Shown piece by piece: positions 7,476 to 14,095 of a stretch of 64,000 bases of DNA (positions are counted from its first letter, which is position 1; each line of letters opens with the position of its first letter). Origin of the DNA: Acidobacteria bacterium 28-1 (lineage in GTDB: Bacteria > Acidobacteriota > Blastocatellia > Pyrinomonadales > Pyrinomonadaceae); the NCBI GenBank assembly GCA_002050365.1, contig MWYZ01000055.1:29618-93617 (forward strand), written 5' to 3'. The notes below the pieces were generated by a model. It worked only from the letters and a program-made list of their open reading frames with translations. It made no database searches and had not been told where the DNA came from. The translations under genes were made by a program, and so were the position numbers.

Positions 7476-9770
7476 ATGAAAAAACTATTAATCGGCTTCG
7501 TTTTACTGTTTTCGCAATTGAATCTGACGGCGCAAACATTAAAAAATTATATTCAATACGTCAACCCTTTAATCGGAACGCAGAAAATGGGACATACATT
7601 TCCCGGCGCAACCGTTCCTTTCGGCGCGATTCAGCTTTCGCCCGACACCGATGAACAGCCTTATTTAATCGGCGGAAAATACAACAAAGATACGTATAAA
7701 TACTGCGCCGGTTATCAATACGACGATGCAACGATTGTCGGATTTTCGCACACGCATTTCAGCGGCACGGGACATTCGGATTTGGGCGATTTTTTGATTA
7801 TGCCGACGGTCGGCGAATTGCAGCTTGTGCCGGGAACAAAAGACAATCCGAAGAGCGGGTTTCGCTCAGCGTTTTCTCATGCGAATGAAATTGCCGAGCC
7901 GAATTATTACAAAGTCAAACTTGATGACGATAATATTTTAGCCGAAATGACGACTTCTGAAAGAGTCGGTTTTCATCAATATACTTTTCCCAAAAACGAT
8001 AACTCACATATTATCCTGGATTTAATGCACGGCATTTACAACTACGATGACAAAAACGTCTGGACATTTGTGCGTGTCGAAAATGACCACACGATTGTTG
8101 GCTACCGGCAGACAAACGGTTGGGCGCGAACCAGAACGGTTTATTTTGCGATGGAATTCTCAAAACCTTTTACAAGTTATGGTTTCAAAGATTTCAAGCC
8201 ATCGCCATATAAAGGATTCTGGCGCAAGTTTGACCAGACGAAAAACTTTCCCGAAATGGCTGGTGAACAGATTCGTGCCTTTTTTGATTTCAAAACCGCG
8301 GAAGACGAAAAAATCAAAGTAAAATTCGCTCTCTCGCCCGTTTCAACCCAAGGCGCGATGAACAATCTGAAAACCGAAACGCCTGATTGGGATTTTGAAA
8401 AAGTTAAAAATGCCGGACAAAATTTCTGGAATAAAGAACTCGGAAAAATTGCCGTCACTGCCGATTCGCGTGATGATTTAGTGAATTTTTATACGGGGAT
8501 GTATCATGCTTTTATAAGTCCGACAATTTATATGGACGCTGGAGGTGATTATAAAGGGCTTGACCAAAATGTTCATAACGCGAAAAATTTTACGAATTAT
8601 ACGACCTTTTCGCTATGGGATACTTACCGCGCACTTCATCCGTTTTTCAATATTGTTCAGCCCAAGCGCAACCGTGAAATGATTCGTTCGATGATGGCGC
8701 ATTATGACCAGAGCGTTCATAAGATGCTGCCGGTTTGGTCGCATTACGCCAACGAAAATTGGTGTATGATTGGCTATCATTCGGTTTCCGTCATTACCGA
8801 TGCGGTTGTTAAAGGCAACGTCGAAGGCATTGACGCACAGAAAGCACTCGACGCTTCCGTTCAGACGGCGCGGACGAAATATTACGACGGTTTAGAGTTT
8901 TATATGAAACTCGGCTACGTTCCCGAAGACAAAAATTCTTCGTCAGTTTCAAAAACGCTCGAATACGCTTACGACGATTGGTGTATCGCGCAGATGGCGA
9001 AAAAGCTGAATCGAACGGATGTTTACAACGAATTTTCAAAGCGTTCGGAAAACTGGAAAAATGTTTACGATTCGCGAATCGGCTTTATGCGACCGAAAAT
9101 GAGCGACGGAAAATTCGGCGAAAAATTCGACGCGCTGAAAACCGAAGGTCAGGGTTTTATCGAAGGAAATTCGTGGAACTATAGTTTATACGTGCCGCAC
9201 AATCCCGAAAAAATGATTGAAATGATGGGCGGAAAACAGAAATTCGCGGCGCATTTAGACGAGCTTTTTACGATTCACTTGCCCGACGAATTTTTTGCCG
9301 AAACCGAAGATATTACGCGCGAAGGAATTATTGGAAATTACATTCACGGCAACCAGCCTTCGCATCACGTCGCGTATCTTTACAACTGGACGGACGCGCC
9401 GTATAAAACACAGGAAAAAGTGCGAATGATTTTGAAAAATCAATATCATCCAACGCCGGACGGTTTAGGCGGCAACGATGATTGCGGGCAAATGTCGGCG
9501 TGGTTTCTCTTTTCATCTTTGGGGTTTTATCCGGTCGCGCCCGGCTCCGACCAATACGCGCTGGGAAGTCCGGCAATCAAAACGGCAATCTTGAAACTCG
9601 AAAACGGTAAAACTCTAGCGATTGAAGCACAGAATCAAACGGATAAAAATGTTTATGTGCAAAAAGTTTTGGTGAACGGAAAGCCGATCAATCGAAATTA
9701 CATCACGCACGCGGAAATTATGGACGGCGGGAAACTGACGTTTTTAATGAGCGATAAGCCGAAGGTTTGA
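7476..9770 (+). CDS. GH92 family glycoside hydrolase (putative exo-alpha-mannosidase)
   Basis: This 764-aa secreted enzyme of glycoside hydrolase family 92 trims alpha-linked mannose by a calcium-dependent inverting mechanism. Evidence is the N-terminal VNPLIGT and GHTFPGATVPFGAIQLSPD segments, FSHTHFSGTG, the EGNSWNY stretch and the family signature GGNDDCGQMSAWFLFSSLGF near residue 670. The ATG at 7476 begins a clear signal peptide ending LNLTAQ; an in-frame GTG 24 bases upstream is less likely. A decayed GH47 alpha-mannosidase follows 66 bases downstream, which points to a former mannan or N-glycan degradation locus. Confidence 0.9.
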   Translation: MKKLLIGFVLLFSQLNLTAQTLKNYIQYVNPLIGTQKMGHTFPGATVPFGAIQLSPDTDEQPYLIGGKYNKDTYKYCAGYQYDDATIVGFSHTHFSGTGHSDLGDFLIMPTVGELQLVPGTKDNPKSGFRSAFSHANEIAEPNYYKVKLDDDNILAEMTTSERVGFHQYTFPKNDNSHIILDLMHGIYNYDDKNVWTFVRVENDHTIVGYRQTNGWARTRTVYFAMEFSKPFTSYGFKDFKPSPYKGFWRKFDQTKNFPEMAGEQIRAFFDFKTAEDEKIKVKFALSPVSTQGAMNNLKTETPDWDFEKVKNAGQNFWNKELGKIAVTADSRDDLVNFYTGMYHAFISPTIYMDAGGDYKGLDQNVHNAKNFTNYTTFSLWDTYRALHPFFNIVQPKRNREMIRSMMAHYDQSVHKMLPVWSHYANENWCMIGYHSVSVITDAVVKGNVEGIDAQKALDASVQTARTKYYDGLEFYMKLGYVPEDKNSSSVSKTLEYAYDDWCIAQMAKKLNRTDVYNEFSKRSENWKNVYDSRIGFMRPKMSDGKFGEKFDALKTEGQGFIEGNSWNYSLYVPHNPEKMIEMMGGKQKFAAHLDELFTIHLPDEFFAETEDITREGIIGNYIHGNQPSHHVAYLYNWTDAPYKTQEKVRMILKNQYHPTPDGLGGNDDCGQMSAWFLFSSLGFYPVAPGSDQYALGSPAIKTAILKLENGKTLAIEAQNQTDKNVYVQKVLVNGKPINRNYITHAEIMDGGKLTFLMSDKPKV

Positions 9771-9836
9771 GGAAAAAGCAAAAGGCAAAAAGTGAAAGGA
9801 GGCGATTTTGAATAATCTTAACGTTGGAGAAAAGTT

Positions 9837-10635
9837 ATGAAATTGTCGAAATTTAAGGTTTCAGTATCAATCTTTTTGATTTTAGCAATCGTTTCGTCTT
9901 CATTTGCTCAGTCGAAGCAAAAAATTAATAAAAAACAGCTTGCCGAGCAAGTGAAAAGCGAATTTTTGCACGCCTGGAACGGTTACAAAAAATACGCCTG
10001 GGGACACGACGATTTGAAGCCTTTGAGCAAATCCTACAAAGATTGGTACGGGCAGACGCTTTTGATGACTCCGGTGGATTCGCTCGATACATTAATTTTG
10101 CTGGGTTTTAAGCAGGAAGCCGACACGACGCGGCAACTTATCACAGAGAATCTTTCGTTCGATAAAGATATTTACGTCCAAAACTTTGAAATTACGATTC
10201 GGCTTCTGGGCGGCTTGCTTTCGTCTTATTAAATGACAGGCGATAAAAAACTTTTGAATTTAGCCGAGAATTTAGGCACGCGCCTTTTGCCGGTTTTTGA
10301 TTCGCCGACCGGATTGCCTTATAAACTGGTCAATTTGAAAACGGGCAAAGTAAAAGGCGCAGTAACGAATCCGGCAGAAACGGGAACGCTGCTTATTGAA
10401 TTCGGAACGCTCGCCAAATTGACGAACAAAGCTGTTTTTTACGAGAAAGCGAAACGCGCTTTGGTTGAAACCTTTAATCGCCGTTCGTCAATCGGTTTAG
10501 TTGGCACAAATATCAATGTCGAAACGGGAAAATGGACGAACACCGACAGTCACATCAGCGCGGAGATTGATTCTTATTACGAATATCTGCTGAAATGCGC
10601 AATTCTGTTTGACGATGCGGACTGCCGAAAGGATT
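9837..10635 (+). pseudogene. GH47 alpha-mannosidase pseudogene (internal stop and 3' truncation)
   Basis: A signal peptide ending SSFAQ and GH47 class I alpha-mannosidase sequence (AWNGYKKYAWGHDDLKP, DSLDTLILLG) run to a TAA at 10230-10232. The same frame then continues with GH47 sequence (MTGDKKLLNLA, DSPTGLPY, DSYYEYLLK). The stop replaces a position that is usually polar in the family, so CAA to TAA is the simple explanation. Homology ends near 10635, where the convergent dnaG 3' end begins. Only about 265 of an expected 430 or more residues remain. Two independent lesions make this a pseudogene. Confidence 0.85.
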
Positions 10636-10636
10636 G

Positions 10637-12511
10637 TCATTCTTCTACAATCTTCTTTTCAAAATCGCGCTTCATTCGAGACAAGTTGATTTGCTCTGTA
10701 ACAAGTTGGTCGCGCAACGCAAAATCACCCGTTTGTTCGGCGAAAACGAGTTCCTGACTGATTTCTAAAATGCGGCGGGAAATCGCCATCGAGCGCAAGG
10801 TTGCGAGGCAGTTTTCCGCTTCTCTCAAAACTCCGTCAATCGTTTCATCCAAATCGCGGGCAGGTTCGCTCATTAAAAGCACCGACACAAAATCGCTCGC
10901 CGCCGCGTCGTCGCTAACGAGTTCGAGCAGATTTTCGCCCGTGATATCCGAGCCGATTTCCCTTAAGGCGAGCAGCGCACGAAAAACTTCGGCAGTCGCC
11001 AGCGATTCGTAATCGGTTTCTTCGAGCGATGGCAAAATTATCTCGCGCAGTTCTTTGTCATAAATCAGTAGTTCAAGAAGACGCTGTTCGGCAATCGTCA
11101 TACGAACGCTTAATCTTTTTCGTAATAAGCGTTGAATCTCACTGGAAGATTTGTCGCTCTCTTCACCTGATTCTTGTGGAAGGATTGGATGTTTGACTTT
11201 CTTTAAAAGCAGGTCTTTAAGTATTTCGTCATCAATTCGCAAAACATTCATCGCTTGATCCAAGGCTTCGCGTTTTTGAACTGGATTACGAATAAAACTC
11301 AATAGAGGCAATAAATCTTCAATGGCTTCAAAGCGTTCTTTATTTGAGGCTAGATTTCGTTCCAACCTCAAATTATCCAAAATAAACTGCATAAAAGGAA
11401 AAGCATTGCCGCGCAAATGATTGTAACTTTGCGCGCCGTTCGCCTTGAGAAAATCGTCCGGGTCTTGACCGTCGGGCAAAATTAAAACTTTCGTCTCAAA
11501 ATCTTCCGCGAGCAGCGTTTCAATCGCCCGCCGCGCCGCCTTCACGCCCGCATTATCGCCGTCATAATTAATAACGATTTTTTTCGCAAATCGGCTGAGC
11601 AGTTTCGATTGAACTGGCGTAAATGCCGTTCCCAAACTCGCAGCCGTATTTTTAATGCCGTATTGATAAAGCGCAATCAAATCGAGATAACCTTCAACGA
11701 GAATCGCAAATTTCTTCTGCCGAATTTCCTCTTTCGATTGAAAAAGTCCGTAAAGATGTTCGCCTTTGATATACGCGGGCGTTTCCGGCGAATTCAGATA
11801 TTTCGGCTCGCCGCTCGCTAAAATTCTCGCGCCGAAGGCAATCGGATTTCCTTTAATATCAAGAACGGGAAATATAATTCGCCCGCGAAATCGGTCGTAA
11901 ATTCGATTCTTTTCTTCATTCTTGGAAACCAGACCGCTTTGCTCAATTAAGTTTTCATCCGCGCCTTTTTCCTTCAATAAAGTTAAACAAGCGTCCCAAC
12001 TGTCGGGCGCGAAACCGATGTGAAAAGCCTTTTGCGTTTCGGGCGAGATTTCGCGTTTTTCCAGATATTCCCGCGCCGCTTTTGAATGAGAATTATTTTC
12101 CTGCAAATGGTTTTCCCAAAATTCGAGCGCAAAACGGTTCAGTTCGATAACCTCATCGGCAATCTTTTTCTTTTCTTGTTTTCTTTGTTTGTTCTGCTCG
12201 TATTTCTTATCATCAATCGGTTCAGGAAGCGATACGCCAGCAACACCGGCAACTCTTTTTATCGCTTCAAAAAATGAAAGACCTTCCATTTCCATAAAGA
12301 AATTAAAAGCTGTCCCTGATTTTTGGCAGCCGAAGCAATAATAAAAACCCTTGCTCGGATTAACGGAAAACGACGGCGTTTTTTCCTGATGAAACGGACA
12401 GCAGCCCATCCAATTCGCGCCTTTTTTCTTGAGCGGCGCGTAAGGTTGGATAATCCGCACAAGGTCGGCGCGATTTTTCAAATCGTCAATGAAATATTGG
12501 TCGTAGAGCAT
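10637..12511 (-). CDS. dnaG: DNA primase
   Basis: This 624-aa primase makes RNA primers at the replication fork and works with the DnaB helicase. The N-terminal CHC2 zinc ribbon has Cys38, His41, Cys59 and Cys62. The TOPRIM catalytic core follows, with the glutamate in ILVEGYLDL and the aspartates in INYDGDNAG. A C-terminal helical helicase-binding domain completes it. The length is normal. The start codon overlaps the stop of an upstream PIN-domain toxin gene by one base (TAATG), so primase translation may be coupled to a toxin-antitoxin module. The 3' end abuts a truncated GH47 gene. Confidence 0.97.
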   Translation of the reverse strand: MLYDQYFIDDLKNRADLVRIIQPYAPLKKKGANWMGCCPFHQEKTPSFSVNPSKGFYYCFGCQKSGTAFNFFMEMEGLSFFEAIKRVAGVAGVSLPEPIDDKKYEQNKQRKQEKKKIADEVIELNRFALEFWENHLQENNSHSKAAREYLEKREISPETQKAFHIGFAPDSWDACLTLLKEKGADENLIEQSGLVSKNEEKNRIYDRFRGRIIFPVLDIKGNPIAFGARILASGEPKYLNSPETPAYIKGEHLYGLFQSKEEIRQKKFAILVEGYLDLIALYQYGIKNTAASLGTAFTPVQSKLLSRFAKKIVINYDGDNAGVKAARRAIETLLAEDFETKVLILPDGQDPDDFLKANGAQSYNHLRGNAFPFMQFILDNLRLERNLASNKERFEAIEDLLPLLSFIRNPVQKREALDQAMNVLRIDDEILKDLLLKKVKHPILPQESGEESDKSSSEIQRLLRKRLSVRMTIAEQRLLELLIYDKELREIILPSLEETDYESLATAEVFRALLALREIGSDITGENLLELVSDDAAASDFVSVLLMSEPARDLDETIDGVLREAENCLATLRSMAISRRILEISQELVFAEQTGDFALRDQLVTEQINLSRMKRDFEKKIVEE

Positions 12512-12927
12512 TAAGTAGTTTGCAGATATTGAAGAAATTCGCTCGGCGAATAAACCTTAACTGAAGAATTTTTATAATCTTTTGTGTTGCGCGTAACAAT
12601 CGCGTCAAGGTTTTCCGCCAAAGCCGAAGCGCACTGCACGGCATCTTCATAATCCGTGAAATTCAGCGCGAAAGCATTTTGCAAAATTTGTTTGTCCATT
12701 CGGCAAACTTCGACCAGCAACAGAAGTCGTCTGACAGCTTTGAAGGTAAAGTCTTTGCCTTTTAACTTTCTTCCCGTGTAAAAGACATTGACCGGTGTAA
12801 TCCCCGAAACATAAACCGTAATATCATTTACGGCATTCAGCATAAAAATTTCTGCGGCTGGCGCGTAGAAAGGCTGGCGTTCAAGCACATAATCCAACAC
12901 CACGTCGTTATCGAGCAAAATTTTCAT
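12511..12927 (-). CDS. PIN-domain toxin (VapC-like)
   Basis: This 138-aa protein has the PIN-domain pattern: MKILLDNDVVLDYVLER at the N-terminus with the first acidic residues, a mid acidic residue in FTDYEDAVQCASAL, and DAIVTRNTKDYKNS near the C-terminus. PIN toxins are Mg-dependent RNases, usually cutting tRNA or rRNA. The gene follows the small antitoxin-like gene with no gap and overlaps the dnaG start by one base, giving the order antitoxin, toxin, primase in one transcription unit. A truncated second copy of its 5' end lies at 13234-13315. Confidence 0.85.
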   Translation of the reverse strand: MKILLDNDVVLDYVLERQPFYAPAAEIFMLNAVNDITVYVSGITPVNVFYTGRKLKGKDFTFKAVRRLLLLVEVCRMDKQILQNAFALNFTDYEDAVQCASALAENLDAIVTRNTKDYKNSSVKVYSPSEFLQYLQTT

Positions 12928-13209
12928 TTAAGAATATTTCTCCAGCAAATATTCTTCAATCAATTCTCTATCTTCTTCTTTCGTCATCGGAGTATATTGA
13001 CCTTCGGGTTTCAGGCAGCCGGAGAGACTTTTCGTGATGGCGATTCTCTCTTCAACGGTCAACTCGCGGTTGGCTTCAATTCCATTCAAATCGTTTATTT
13101 TATTCTGGAATTTTTCATTAATATTATTCTGAATTTTTACGGCAATCTCACGCTGTTTAGCAATCGGAAGCGTGAAAACTTCGTTCAATATTTCTTTTTG
13201 GGTTAACAT
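12928..13209 (-). CDS. Antitoxin-like protein paired with the PIN toxin
   Basis: This 93-aa small acidic protein ends directly at the toxin start codon. Its C-terminal part (ELTVEERIAITKSLSG, then ELIEEYLLEKYS) is clearly related to the protein at 13315-13575 (ELSIEERTAIVESLYG, then YTNYLSEKYK). The charged, largely helical sequence and position fit a type II antitoxin. No known DNA-binding fold is recognised in the N-terminus. The assignment rests on position and on the paralog having the same arrangement. Confidence 0.65.
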   Translation of the reverse strand: MLTQKEILNEVFTLPIAKQREIAVKIQNNINEKFQNKINDLNGIEANRELTVEERIAITKSLSGCLKPEGQYTPMTKEEDRELIEEYLLEKYS

Positions 13210-13233
13210 AATTTACTGAAACTCTCCTTACTC

Positions 13234-13315
13234 TCACCATTTCAATTCCACAAAAAACGGTTCGCGCTCAAGCACAAAATCCAACACAACAATCGTTATC
13301 AAGCAACACTCGCAT
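13234..13315 (-). pseudogene. Truncated PIN-domain toxin remnant
   Basis: On the minus strand an ATG at 13315 begins MRVLLDND. After one extra base the frame resumes as VVLDFVLEREPFF before a TGA at 13234-13236. This matches the first 22 or so residues of the intact toxin (MKILLDNDVVLDYVLERQPF). The ATG overlaps the stop of the neighbouring antitoxin gene as TAATG, the overlap style also seen at the dnaG start. A +1 frameshift and loss of the remaining 110 or so codons make this a dead toxin gene. Confidence 0.8.
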
Positions 13316-13575
13316 TACTTATATTTCTCCGACAAATAATTCGTATAATCTTCCTTGATTTCTTTATCTGTCGGCGGAGTTTTGCCTTCAACGGCGGCGA
13401 TACCGTATAAACTTTCGACAATTGCCGTTCTTTCTTCAATTGAAAGTTCGCTGCCGTTTTGCTGTGAAGTTTCTTCTAAATCGTCCGCAAAAATCCGCAA
13501 AAGCTGGCTGATGACAATTGACTTTTGGGCTTTCGGATAAGTTTTGAATTTTTGGACAAATTGCTGTTGCGTCAT
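13315..13575 (-). CDS. Antitoxin-like protein, orphan paralog
   Basis: This 86-aa protein is counted from the ATG at 13575, which has a GAGG ribosome-binding site eight bases upstream; a longer frame to 13635 starts in duplicated dnaG-like sequence and is less likely. It is a paralog of the antitoxin at 12928-13209, with shared SIEERTAIVESLYG and YLSEKYK segments. Its partner toxin survives only as a short frameshifted fragment overlapping its stop codon. It may persist as an orphan antitoxin able to buffer the intact neighbour; this is inference. Confidence 0.6.
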   Translation of the reverse strand: MTQQQFVQKFKTYPKAQKSIVISQLLRIFADDLEETSQQNGSELSIEERTAIVESLYGIAAVEGKTPPTDKEIKEDYTNYLSEKYK

Positions 13576-13626
13576 TCGATTCACCTCAAGTTTTATTGTA
13601 TCACCGTAATTGTTTGAGGTTAATTT

Positions 13627-13671
13627 TCCGCCCAAGGTCGGCGCGATTTTTCAAGTCGTCAATGAAATATT
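13627..13671. repeat. Duplicated fragment of the dnaG 5' end
   Basis: These 45 bases match 12454-12498, the region coding the DnaG N-terminus (YFIDDLKNRADL on the minus strand), with two mismatches. The copy is not part of an intact gene. Together with the paralogous antitoxins it shows that the toxin-antitoxin/dnaG junction was duplicated and then eroded. Confidence 0.85.
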
Positions 13672-13684
13672 ACGGGTAGAATAT

Positions 13685-13784
13685 TTATTTTTTCTTTTGA
13701 GGAACAAGCCAGAGTTCTGTATAAGGATAATCGCCTTTTATCTTTTCATAAAAGAATCTGAGCCGATTCGAATGTTTTGTAAAA
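13685..13784 (-). pseudogene. C-terminal fragment of a paralog of the protein at 16744-17466
   Basis: Read on the minus strand, the frame gives NRLRFFYEKIKG, DYPYTELWLVPQ and a TAA at 13685-13687. The intact protein encoded at 16744-17466 ends with ERLRFFYVKENKSG and DYPQVEVWLVPQ. The fragment has lost everything upstream and is joined to the start of a truncated toxin gene in another frame. Confidence 0.75.
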
Positions 13785-13827
13785 CGATGAGACAACTTGC
13801 ATCGGCGATGATTATTTCGCGGCTCAT
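13738..13827 (-). pseudogene. Truncated DUF3368-type (PIN-like) toxin
   Basis: An ATG at 13827 overlaps the stop codon of the UPF0175 antitoxin gene as ATGA. It encodes MSREIIIADASCLIVLQNI, the typical N-terminus of DUF3368 toxins that pair with UPF0175 antitoxins. After about 20 residues the sequence runs into an unrelated gene fragment and stops at 13738. The rest of the toxin is missing. Confidence 0.75.
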
Positions 13828-14054
13828 AGATTTTTCAAATCTTCTTCTAACTCTTTCTCATCATAACCGAAAACCGAAACATTATATTTGCCTAAAAGTT
13901 CCAAAAAAGCGCGTTTCGACAAACCTGCAACTTCAGCCGCTTGTCCCGAAGAAAGTCTGCCGAGTTCGTACAGTTTGGTGGCGATTATCATTTTCAATTC
14001 AAAATCACTGACTTCGACGCTTTTCGGTAGTGTTAATTCGATTGTTCCGTTCAT
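13824..14054 (-). CDS. UPF0175 family antitoxin
   Basis: This 76-aa protein has the UPF0175 pattern: a short N-terminal strand segment followed by the helix-turn-helix-like AAEVAGLSKRAFLELLGKYNVSVFGYDEKELEEDL. Such proteins are predicted DNA-binding antitoxins of DUF3368 toxins. The toxin start overlaps this gene's stop (ATGA), but the toxin is truncated. A second type of antitoxin therefore remains without its partner in this region. Confidence 0.8.
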   Translation of the reverse strand: MNGTIELTLPKSVEVSDFELKMIIATKLYELGRLSSGQAAEVAGLSKRAFLELLGKYNVSVFGYDEKELEEDLKNL

Positions 14055-14095
14055 GCGATTAGATTCTCCTCGTCATTAAATTTTTTGTCAATAAA

